Shown: one piece after another, positions 13,355 through 18,987 of the stretch | How the letters are laid out: every line of letters begins with the position of its first letter | Numbering within the stretch: position 1 is the first letter of the stretch | Source: a virus | DNA: 48,221 bases | Virus record (IMG/VR): IMGVR_UViG_3300003321_000121 | Span: 1,277 to 49,497 of that record | Reading direction: 5' to 3' (one strand) | Translations under genes and position numbers: made by a program | Notes under the pieces: generated by a model | Database searches by the model: none | What the model saw: the letters and a program-made list of their open reading frames with translations, nothing else | Told to the model about the DNA's origin: nothing

Positions 13355-13879
13355 TTTTCCGTTCCCCCATTTCGTCTATCCTTCGCCGCAGCCGTAGCCA
13401 ACGCCTTCCCGCGATGGTCACATATGCGAAATGCATGTGACGCGCACGGAGCTATCGTTGGTACCTATGTACTGGCTGCTCGGATACCCGACGCGGCTAC
13501 TAGCGAATCCTCCGATCCCTGCCGCTGCTGTCAGCCACCGCACGCGCATTCGGCGTGCATAGGAATAATAGTCAATATCACTATAGAATGGGAAATTTTT
13601 TGTGTAACGATTTTTCGGCGGATTGTAACGATTACGTTCGAACACCGCAAACGTCTGGATTGTGGCATTAATCTTAATTTCCGCAATGGCATGGTTTTTG
13701 GCGCCATGCATAAGCCATACCAGCGCCAGTATAGCGACTTAAGCCCCTGTAATCGATGCTAACTATGCCAATCAGCCCCCGATCAGCGCCGGTGGGCTTG
13801 GAACCGGTCATGTATATATGCGTAAAATATCGGGTTACATCGAGCTATAGCGACTTAACGTCGATTGCGGATACAACAA
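13355..13879. other. Non-coding stretch with repeated 13-mer
   Basis: About 525 bp without a convincing gene. Open frames exist on both strands but have no ribosome site, no recognisable residues and no coupling. The first 180 bp are GC-rich. The second half contains TATAGCGACTTAA twice (13730-13742 and 13846-13858). Most likely a regulatory region upstream of the minus-strand gene at 13025-13354. Confidence 0.55.
13730..13858 (-). repeat. Two direct copies of TATAGCGACTTAA
   Basis: Exact 13-bp copies at 13730-13742 and 13846-13858. On the minus strand they read TTAAGTCGCTATA and both point toward the 13025-13354 gene. Shorter relatives, GTCGCTATTAGC (about 16873-16884) and GTCGCTAGG (about 14051-14059), lie upstream of tRNA-Gly and tRNA-Gln. 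Possible promoter or regulator site. Confidence 0.5.
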
Positions 13880-13911
13880 AGGCCCCAGTTAACGTGAGCT
13901 AAAAGGGGCCT
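13880..13911 (-). terminator. Terminator after tRNA-Gln
   Basis: AGGCCCC / GGGGCCT stem with an inner AGTT / AGCT helix, followed on the minus strand by TTTGTTGT. It lies 9 nt after tRNA-Gln and would end the lysis/tRNA transcript. Confidence 0.75.
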
Positions 13912-13920
13912 AATGTAAAC

Positions 13921-13991
13921 TTGGGGCGCTTGGATTCGAACCAAAATAGACAGATTCAAAGTCTGTCGTCCTGCCTTTAGACGACACCCCA
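13921..13991 (-). tRNA. tRNA-Gln (anticodon TTG)
   Basis: 71 nt cloverleaf on the minus strand. Acceptor TGGGGTG / CGCCCCA, D-stem GTC/GAC, anticodon arm ACAGA-CTTTGAA-TCTGT (anticodon TTG, reads CAA), T-arm TTTGG-TTCGAAT-CCAAG, discriminator A. No CCA encoded. Confidence 0.93.
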
Positions 13992-14029
13992 GTGTGACGC
14001 TTATGATGCAAATGGGCTATATGATAATA

Positions 14030-14116
14030 TTATATTACCTTCATTCTCCGAAGCCTAGCGACGATAATTCCTACTATCCAGCCGACCGATGCTCCCCACG
14101 GCGAAAATGTGATCAT
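14030..14116 (-). CDS. Tiny membrane peptide
   Basis: 28 aa: MITFSPWGASVGWIVGIIVA followed by RLRRMKVI. One hydrophobic segment with a basic tail. Its ATG shares a TAATG with the stop of the HExxH protein gene, typical coupling in this genome. It closes the lysis block and might be an accessory lysis peptide, but this is inference. Confidence 0.42.
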   Translation of the reverse strand: MITFSPWGASVGWIVGIIVARLRRMKVI

Positions 14117-14580
14117 TAGTTCGGCGTGATATGACATTCCGACTTCTGGTACCATCGGGGATCGTGATTGTGGCCTTCCTTAGCGTAGCCATTCAGCCAC
14201 ATATAAATATGCAAGAACTCATGTTTAACGATCCATTCATCGAATAGCCGGGCCATAGCAATATACATGATTCCTTCGGTCGGAACAGTCACGGCAAAGT
14301 AGGTAGTCTGATCAAGGTTAATCTGGAAGTCTCTCGCGTTGACCTCGAAATACGCAATCATATCCACGAGACTATCTGACAATGGCTTGAATCCCTCGCA
14401 TTGGGCGATTTCCCTAGACCAGCGGTGGTATATTACCGGAGCCTTATATTGCCCGATCATTGGAGCAGATTCATTGATTACCACACTATCATCGGTACGG
14501 ATTTTCCAGATACTCTGGGACTTAGCTTCGGAGGGAATCAATAGACTTAGAGTCAATAATATAATATTATAATACCTCAC
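14116..14580 (-). CDS. Secreted HExxH protein in the lysis block
   Basis: 154 aa from a GTG at 14580 overlapping the upstream stop. The N-terminus is a signal peptide (YYNIILLTLSLLIPSEAKS). Near the C-terminus KHEFLHIYMWLNG (about residues 119-131) carries HEFLH, the zinc-binding HExxH of metallopeptidases, with NHDPRW downstream as possible third ligands. Two cysteines may form a disulphide. It lies directly after the spanin-like gene. A periplasmic protease or an adapted o-spanin-like partner are both possible; enzymatic activity is inferred from the motif. Confidence 0.65.
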   Translation of the reverse strand: MRYYNIILLTLSLLIPSEAKSQSIWKIRTDDSVVINESAPMIGQYKAPVIYHRWSREIAQCEGFKPLSDSLVDMIAYFEVNARDFQINLDQTTYFAVTVPTEGIMYIAMARLFDEWIVKHEFLHIYMWLNGYAKEGHNHDPRWYQKSECHITPN

Positions 14581-15098
14581 CTAAACTCTACTCCATAACC
14601 TACATATGCACAGGGTTGGACTCCATGTCCCCCATAGCATCCTCCAATGCCCACTTGCAAACCACGACTTACGTGACTTGGTGACAATAGCTTAATCCTA
14701 TCATCACGGTCTTTGATATCACGTTGCAAATCTGCAATAGTCAAATCCTTTGCCATCAACGTAGCACGTAAATCCTTAACAGTACTATCCGCAACTTTAA
14801 TACGATTGACTATCGCGGTGTCTACCTTGACTACAGTGTCATGAACAATCAGGGTTGAATCTGATTGAACATAGACTACCTTAGTCTCAGCCTCGTGCTT
14901 GGCAACGGATTTATCCGACTTTCGCTCTAGACTATCCGACTTAGCAATATCTACCTTCGTCTGCTTATCGTCCCGTTTGATCATTGCGGCATTGGTAGCC
15001 AATTTCTCATTGACCTTACCATGTCGATTGCCAAAGTATAGACCAAGGACCAGTAATATTGCTCCTACTGTTACCTCAATCTTTAAGCGACTTTGCAT
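14577..15098 (-). CDS. Spanin-like membrane-anchored coiled-coil protein
   Basis: 173 aa. One N-terminal membrane segment (VTVGAILLVLGLYFGN, residues 9-24), then a long charged helical region (about 25-145), then a glycine-rich C-terminus (LQVGIGGCYGGHGVQPCAYV) resembling an outer-membrane strand. This is the topology of an inner-membrane spanin spanning the periplasm. It follows the holin and endolysin genes, which supports a role in outer-membrane disruption. No sequence match to Rz is claimed. Confidence 0.6.
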   Translation of the reverse strand: MQSRLKIEVTVGAILLVLGLYFGNRHGKVNEKLATNAAMIKRDDKQTKVDIAKSDSLERKSDKSVAKHEAETKVVYVQSDSTLIVHDTVVKVDTAIVNRIKVADSTVKDLRATLMAKDLTIADLQRDIKDRDDRIKLLSPSHVSRGLQVGIGGCYGGHGVQPCAYVGYGVEFR

Positions 15099-15306
15099 CC
15101 TTGGCCAGTGTGATTAGCTTGCTTATCGCCGGTACTATCGCGTCGGCATCCATGATGACTCCGCTGAGTAATAACCCAATCGCTGCTCCAGCGAGTAATT
15201 TATGGTCAATAGGATTGGTCCCCAAATACCCAACGTATAACGAGGCTAGTGATCCCACTAACCCAATTATATTTCGTCGTATTGATTCAAATGTCACGGG
15301 AGCCAT
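15076..15306 (-). CDS. Holin-like protein
   Basis: 76 aa with two hydrophobic segments (IIGLVGSLASLYVGYLG, about residues 13-29, and LLAGAAIGLLLSGVIMDA, about 37-54) and a charged C-terminus (LAKDAKSLKD). Size, topology and position immediately after the endolysin gene fit a class II holin that permeabilises the inner membrane. It overlaps the endolysin end by 13 nt and the spanin-like gene by 23 nt. Confidence 0.75.
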   Translation of the reverse strand: MAPVTFESIRRNIIGLVGSLASLYVGYLGTNPIDHKLLAGAAIGLLLSGVIMDADAIVPAISKLITLAKDAKSLKD

Positions 15307-15944
15307 AGTTTTGGGGAGTTACCTAAATTATCGGTCTTAATTATGTCCACGTCATATTGAAACGGAATATCCTTGACTCGGTGGTCTGGGGACGGATATG
15401 CAAACTGCCTCATGCAATATCCACGGTGGCTAGGAATATTATCCGCGTTATAGGCTTCCCAGTAATATTGGAATTTTAGTTCCTTGAACAATTCATCATT
15501 ATTCAACCCCGGATCATAGCCAATGTAGATACCGGGAATGTATCCCGCTCTATTGACTATGCTATACCATGCGTTACAGTAATCCGCAACGACTTTTCCA
15601 GATGCGCCCACCGATTCCAAGTCCAGCCAGAGGCTACAACCTTTCGGATAGCCTACTGCTACCGCGTCGTCTACCGCATTCTGCCCGTACCTCTGACCAA
15701 GCGATAATGACGGTACCCAATTTTCATCATCCACATGCTGCACAAGCATTAAGCCAAGGCCAGCGGCATGAATGTCGCTTACCTCGGCTTTCGATATATC
15801 CCAACTATGGTGCTTATCGCGTTTGACGTATCGTACGGCAAACTTAAACTTTGCCGCAGCCATCAATAAGGCTTCATGACTGTGAACTATAGTATTACAG
15901 TCGAATCCCAAACTACCATCTGGTAGTGTGCCTGTATTTGTCAT
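15294..15944 (-). CDS. Endolysin, DUF1906 glycoside-hydrolase-like domain
   Basis: 216 aa. LGFDCNTIV (about residues 12-20), FAVRYVKRD, the DIS turn, LGLMLVQHVDD, GQNAVDDAVAVGYPKGCSLW then LDLESV, and YIPGIYIGY form the TIM-barrel core typical of DUF1906/Rv2525c-like endolysins. The acidic pair in LDLE at a barrel strand end is the likely catalytic acid. Holin and spanin-like genes follow. There is no Shine-Dalgarno: the ATG lies 4 nt after the tRNA-like element at 15949-16022. Confidence 0.85.
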   Translation of the reverse strand: MTNTGTLPDGSLGFDCNTIVHSHEALLMAAAKFKFAVRYVKRDKHHSWDISKAEVSDIHAAGLGLMLVQHVDDENWVPSLSLGQRYGQNAVDDAVAVGYPKGCSLWLDLESVGASGKVVADYCNAWYSIVNRAGYIPGIYIGYDPGLNNDELFKELKFQYYWEAYNADNIPSHRGYCMRQFAYPSPDHRVKDIPFQYDVDIIKTDNLGNSPKLWLP

Positions 15945-15948
15945 AGAA

Positions 15949-16022
15949 GGACATTGCCGGACTCGAACCGACCAATCAAAGCCTAAGCCATGATGCCACT
16001 GTGTCTAGATCACAGAATGTCC
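15949..16022 (-). tRNA. tRNA-like element with CUA in an anticodon-type loop
   Basis: 74 nt on the minus strand. Perfect 7-bp acceptor GGACATT / AATGTCC and a canonical T-arm GTCGG-TTCGAGT-CCGGC. A 5-bp hairpin CTGTG-ATCTAGA-CACAG follows the acceptor directly; its 7-nt loop has U33 and CTA at 34-36, which would read UAG. There is no normal D-arm, and 26 nt lie between this hairpin and the T-arm. It may be an amber-suppressor-type tRNA of odd shape, a decayed tRNA, or a processing signal before the endolysin gene. Confidence 0.45.
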
Positions 16023-16025
16023 AAG

Positions 16026-16055
16026 TGCGGGATGAAGTTTTCGTCATACCCCGCA
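16026..16055 (-). other. Stable hairpin between tRNA elements
   Basis: TGCGGG / CCCGCA stem, an internal ATGA / TCAT helix and an 8-nt loop. It sits between tRNA-Ser and the tRNA-like element, perhaps a processing signal or remnant of another tRNA arm. No U-tract follows, so it is not a terminator. Confidence 0.4.
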
Positions 16056-16088
16056 AATGACGGTCGAGGACGTTATGCCTCTGACCAG

Positions 16089-16175
16089 CGGCAGACCAGA
16101 GATTCGAACTCTGACATCCTTTTTGGGATTCGGCGGTTTTCAGGACCGCTGGTATAGCCATTCACCCAATCTGCC
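16089..16175 (-). tRNA. tRNA-Ser (anticodon TGA)
   Basis: 87 nt class II tRNA on the minus strand. Acceptor GGCAGAT / GTCTGCC, D-arm with GGCTATACC, anticodon arm GCGGT-CCTGAAA-ACCGC (TGA, reads UCA), long variable arm, T-arm CAGAG-TTCGAAT-CTCTG, discriminator G. No CCA encoded. Its 5' 14 nt overlap the end of the HNH gene. Confidence 0.93.
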
Positions 16176-16524
16176 TAGTTTTCTTATTATCTATTGCCTT
16201 AACTGCCTTACAACTACTGCAACGACATCCTAGTTGATACGCCCATAGTGTACCACACTTAGGGTTTCTTTTTCTATTGCGTCGATTCGTCGTATTACAT
16301 TTATAATGACTAAACGCAACGTTCTCAACATTCCAAAATTTCTCTGGATCATCGTGCAGCCACGGTTCAATGTGATCCAAGGATAAATCATCTGGAGTTT
16401 CTATTCGTGCTCCACAACGAAAGCACCAATCTTCATCCAACTTCTGAAGCAACTTAAGCATTACTGCTTTGCGCAAGCGATTGGATGCAGTGCCAATGCC
16501 CAATCCTACCAAGTAACAATCCAT
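16162..16524 (-). CDS. HNH homing endonuclease overlapping tRNA-Ser
   Basis: 120 aa. WCFRCGARIETPDDLSLDHI, then EPWLHDD and ENVAFSHYKCNTTN, is a classic C-x-x-C / DH / H-x-x-C-N HNH nuclease core (about residues 33-80), followed by CGTLWAYQLGCRCSSCKAVK, a second Cys-rich module. The last five codons and the TGA stop lie inside the tRNA-Ser gene (acceptor and D-arm), so the endonuclease gene abuts and partly uses a tRNA gene. The target is probably nearby; not determinable here. Confidence 0.85.
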   Translation of the reverse strand: MDCYLVGLGIGTASNRLRKAVMLKLLQKLDEDWCFRCGARIETPDDLSLDHIEPWLHDDPEKFWNVENVAFSHYKCNTTNRRNRKRNPKCGTLWAYQLGCRCSSCKAVKAIDNKKTRQIG

Positions 16525-16664
16525 CTATGTAAGCCTAGACAAATTACCCATCCACGATAGCCGTGGTAAATCTTGAATATACTCGGTCGAAACCCATTTG
16601 GCCAAGGATATCCAGCGGCCTGTACTGCGTGCTCAGAAATCTTATAGCGTGTTATTCTTACCAT
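16506..16664 (-). CDS. Small basic protein (uncertain)
   Basis: 52 aa from ATG 16664 (MVRITRYKISEHAVQAAGYP) to IVTW. No strong ribosome site; a TTG at 16706 would extend it. It overlaps the HNH start by 19 nt. Composition (Arg, Tyr, Trp, His) is compatible with a small DNA-binding domain. It may be a remnant of a gene split by the HNH insertion. Low certainty. Confidence 0.35.
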   Translation of the reverse strand: MVRITRYKISEHAVQAAGYPWPNGFRPSIFKIYHGYRGWVICLGLHRWIVTW

Positions 16665-16776
16665 TTCTGAAACGGTCGGATGATAAATCGGTGTCCACCC
16701 AAACAAATCAACATTCCATACTTAACGAAGTATATTCGCCACACTTTTCGGTTGAAATGTAAATGATTTATCATAA

Positions 16777-16848
16777 AGCAGACGGTGGGAATCGAACCCA
16801 CGTAGCTAGTTTGGAAGACTAGAGCCTAAACCACTCGACCACGTCTAC
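16777..16848 (-). tRNA. tRNA-Gly (anticodon TCC)
   Basis: 72 nt on the minus strand. Acceptor GTAGACG / CGTCTGC (one G-U), D-arm GTCGAGTGGTTTAGGC, anticodon arm CTAGT-CTTCCAA-ACTAG (TCC, reads GGA), T-arm GTGGG-TTCGATT-CCCAC, discriminator T. No CCA encoded. Confidence 0.93.
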
Positions 16849-17089
16849 GTATTGGCAATGACTGACTGGACGTGCTAATAGCGACAATGCGCTTGGTATA
16901 ATGTGTCACGCATCCTTGTACATTACCAATGTACTATATTATGTAACCTAGCCACGGACTTACCTAGTTGGGGACCATGGCGATATCAACCTCCCCAGCC
17001 TCCACTGACGGTGCGGGGCCGCCAGACTGACATTTTGATACGTCACCTCAGTCACATATTGACTAGATTACTATTGATATCATAATATA
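16849..17089. other. Non-coding leader of tRNA-Gly
   Basis: 240 bp with no supported gene. It holds an IR at 16918-16934, a GTCGCTATTAGC element (about 16873-16884) and AT-rich tracts near 17075. Likely 5' region or intergenic spacer between the 17090-17272 gene and tRNA-Gly. Confidence 0.5.
16918..16934. promoter_or_regulatory. Inverted repeat GTACATT-ACC-AATGTAC
   Basis: A perfect 7-bp inverted repeat with 3-nt spacer. GTACATT also occurs at 18165-18171 in front of the ribbon-helix-helix gene, so this may be an operator of that regulator. Confidence 0.45.
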
Positions 17090-17272
17090 TTACCTTTTCT
17101 TTGTCAAGTCCTTTTTCCAGACTATCCTACCACCACACTCAATTTGATACCCCTTAGGTCCATCAACCATTTGGGGACAATGGGATATTATGGCTATTTC
17201 CTTTGGATCAAGAGTATCACTATCCCATTGATACACATGTCCATTAGTGCAGAATGATATTTCCTTAGTCAA
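17090..17272 (-). CDS. Small Cys-containing protein
   Basis: 60 aa (MTKEISFCTNGHVYQWDSDT). Four Cys/His positions (FCTNGH, ISHCPQM, IECGGRIVWKK) form a possible zinc ribbon. Basic end (KKDLTKKR). The start overlaps the end of the SPFH gene by 8 nt, so it is coupled to it. No family recognised. Confidence 0.65.
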   Translation of the reverse strand: MTKEISFCTNGHVYQWDSDTLDPKEIAIISHCPQMVDGPKGYQIECGGRIVWKKDLTKKR

Positions 17273-17873
17273 TTTTAATTAACGCAATTGGCTTTGCCTT
17301 GGTGCATATGGTTATACCCCCAGTCGTCATCGTGATTCCCCATTTCTTTAATGCAGTACTCAACGACCCAAATATTCGTCTGTCCAGTAATTCCTGATTC
17401 CCAACGATGTCTTCCCATGTCATAGCTGAAGCATGAGCAGCTAATTCAACATTTCCGGCAGAGTGTACCGCTTGTGGAGCATCGTCTTTGGCCAATCCCT
17501 CTGCATGTAACTTACTCTGGTACAACAAGATATCCGAAACATAATACCCAAAATTATAACTAACCGTTGCACTTACGTCATTCTTAGTCGTTATTGGAGT
17601 ATTTGATATGTCTATGTAATACTCTGCACAGTTAGTCTGCCTGATTTCCTGAAAAAATGGCATGGCAAAATACAACCCCGGCTCCAGTACCGGACTCCGA
17701 GTAGATCGTGTCACCTTGCCCCGTTTCCAGTCAAAAGAAAGGTATTCTAGCTTATCTGGACGACCATTAGTATACCGTACCGCCTTGTTCGGGCTACTGA
17801 CTACGAAAAAGGGCCAAATTACTTCGCGGATAAACTTAGCTAGTGATCCTAGAACTTGAACTAACTCAAGCAC
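17265..17873 (-). CDS. SPFH/Band 7-like membrane-associated protein
   Basis: 202 aa from a GTG directly after the upstream stop. The N-terminus has a hydrophobic helix (FIREVIWPFFVVSS). Then VLEPGLYFAMPFFQEIRQTN (about residues 61-80), YYIDISNTPITTKNDVSATV and SYNFGYYVSDILLYQ follow the SPFH pattern (x-x-PGLxxxxPFxxxI; PI-x-TKD-x-V-x-x-x-V-x-x-x-Y-x-V-x-D). SPFH proteins form membrane microdomain scaffolds. This one is short and lacks the usual long C-terminal coiled coil. It is co-transcribed with the RHH regulator. Confidence 0.68.
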   Translation of the reverse strand: MLELVQVLGSLAKFIREVIWPFFVVSSPNKAVRYTNGRPDKLEYLSFDWKRGKVTRSTRSPVLEPGLYFAMPFFQEIRQTNCAEYYIDISNTPITTKNDVSATVSYNFGYYVSDILLYQSKLHAEGLAKDDAPQAVHSAGNVELAAHASAMTWEDIVGNQELLDRRIFGSLSTALKKWGITMTTGGITICTKAKPIALIKID

Positions 17874-18119
17874 TTAGCTATTCTCGCTTTGGTTAAAATG
17901 ATCTTGTTCATTATGATGTTTGCCGCATACGCTACACTTCGGATACGCCGATTTAGCCACTTGTGGCTTTTCCCAACGTCTTAATGCCGTAAATATCGCC
18001 CGTCGAATCCATGTTGTGACTGGTTCCTCTACCGATTCCGCAGCTAGCTTGACCTCGTTGTATTTTTCCTCGGTTATCCACAGTTGCACTAAATGTTTCC
18101 CCTTTGGCCTTCCACCCAT
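17874..18119 (-). CDS. Ribbon-helix-helix-like regulator with C-terminal zinc motif
   Basis: 81 aa from ATG 18119 (GGAG site). KHLVQLWITEEKYNEVKLAA (residues 8-27), then EPVTTWIRRAIFTAL matches the ribbon-helix-helix layout: short strand, helix 1 and helix 2 with a Trp. Such proteins bind DNA as dimers. The tail CSVCGKHHNEQDH adds Cys/His ligands. The leader holds a hairpin with GTACAT half-sites (18162-18198), suggesting autoregulation. First gene after the promoter at 18269-18297. Confidence 0.68.
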   Translation of the reverse strand: MGGRPKGKHLVQLWITEEKYNEVKLAAESVEEPVTTWIRRAIFTALRRWEKPQVAKSAYPKCSVCGKHHNEQDHFNQSENS

Positions 18120-18161
18120 AATTATTCTCCAGAAATTAAACTGCCTTTCTTTCTTCCTTTC

Positions 18162-18198
18162 TTGGTACATTGGGCTTTTGTATCCCTTTATGTACCAA
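18162..18198. promoter_or_regulatory. Inverted repeat in leader of the RHH gene
   Basis: TTGGTACAT (18162-18170) and ATGTACCAA (18190-18198), perfect 9-bp arms around 19 nt. Shares GTACATT with 16918-16934. Operator or RNA hairpin. Confidence 0.5.
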
Positions 18199-18268
18199 TG
18201 CCTTAGACCCCGCTCGAAATTGGCGGTATATACACCGACCCCCTGTTCCCGACTAGTACGCTGTAGAT

Positions 18269-18297
18269 AATATACAGTTAAATCAAAGCAAGATCAA
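18269..18297 (-). promoter_or_regulatory. Sigma70-type promoter for RHH/SPFH/tRNA/lysis unit
   Basis: Minus strand TTGATC (18292-18297), 17 nt, TATATT (18269-18274). The TATATT -10 is shared with other promoters here. The first gene downstream is the RHH regulator. Confidence 0.55.
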
Positions 18298-18306
18298 GGC
18301 CTAAAT

Positions 18307-18768
18307 CTAATATACTTTTGCCAATCTTTTTTCTTTATTACATGTCCCACACAAAATCTGGTAATCTTCTGGATGTCTTAGTGATCTACGGTATATTTGT
18401 GCTTGAGTTAATTCCCGCCTTTCTAGATAGCCATTGTCCTTTTTGTGGTCTAGTTCCCAAGCCACTCCAGAGTATCCGCAGTTTACACAAGCGCCCCCAA
18501 ATAATTCCCGCACTTGCTCTCGAAGTCTACGATACTGCTCTCTGGACTTACTTTTGGCCTTGTTTCTCACTATCGGATCATTTTGATACCGTTTTCTATT
18601 GTATTCTCTCCGCTTAGCTTGCAAAATATCTTTATTTTGTTGATAGTACCGTTTATCACTTTCAGGATGTGCTGCTTTCCATGCTTTAACTTGGGCAGCT
18701 ATCTTTGCCTTGTTGCGCTTGCGGTATTCTTTCATATATTGTCTAGTATATTCAGGAGTCCACGGCAT
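18307..18768 (-). CDS. HNH homing endonuclease, divergent from the capsid gene
   Basis: 153 aa. The first two thirds is a long basic helix (YTRQYMKEYRKRNKAKIAAQ and on), a DNA-binding leader. The HNH core is ACVNCGYSGVAWELDHKKDN (about residues 93-112), with YQILCGTCNKEKR (about 135-147) as the second Cys pair. It stands 220 bp upstream of the capsid gene's first exon, transcribed in the opposite direction. A similar gene lies downstream of the capsid gene. Together with the ORF-less intron this suggests a homing role at the capsid locus. Confidence 0.85.
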   Translation of the reverse strand: MPWTPEYTRQYMKEYRKRNKAKIAAQVKAWKAAHPESDKRYYQQNKDILQAKRREYNRKRYQNDPIVRNKAKSKSREQYRRLREQVRELFGGACVNCGYSGVAWELDHKKDNGYLERRELTQAQIYRRSLRHPEDYQILCGTCNKEKRLAKVY

Positions 18769-18773
18769 TATTC

Positions 18774-18803
18774 AATATAATATAATTCTCCAAATCTTGT
18801 CAA
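18774..18803 (-). promoter_or_regulatory. Promoter of the HNH gene 18307-18768
   Basis: Minus strand TTGACA (18798-18803), 18 nt, TATATT (18774-18779). The -10 ends 5 nt before the ATG, so the transcript would be almost leaderless. A TATATT with 13 nt spacing also exists. Confidence 0.5.
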
Positions 18804-18813
18804 TAGAAAAAAG

Positions 18814-18842
18814 TTGACAGAACTCGCCTTACCTTATATATT
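18814..18842 (+). promoter_or_regulatory. Sigma70-type promoter of the capsid operon
   Basis: TTGACA (18814-18819), exactly 17 nt, TATATT (18837-18842), a near-consensus promoter. It drives the plus-strand virion genes after a leader of about 140 nt. It is back-to-back with the promoter at 18774-18803. Confidence 0.8.
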
Positions 18843-18987
18843 TACTCTAAGACAAAAGCCATTGCTCACTCTTTAGTCGCAATCCGCTTTCGTTACAATT
18901 CAAATGCGCGTGGTCCCGATTGCTAGATAAGCCCACTCCCGCCAATTCGCTCTAGCAGCAGTAGTTTGTAATGAAATAGAGTCAACA

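Noticed and set aside
13579-13588. CACTATAGAA, resembling an SP6-type promoter core
   Set aside because: Single copy, poor match upstream, no phage RNA polymerase in the window and it points to no gene.
13418-13762. Open frames on both strands of the 13.4-13.8 kb stretch
   Set aside because: No ribosome sites, no coupling, unnatural composition, and each is antisense to the other.
16903-17085. Plus-strand 60-codon frame upstream of tRNA-Gly
   Set aside because: Starts with GTG, no ribosome site, overlaps the operator-like repeat and runs against local transcription.
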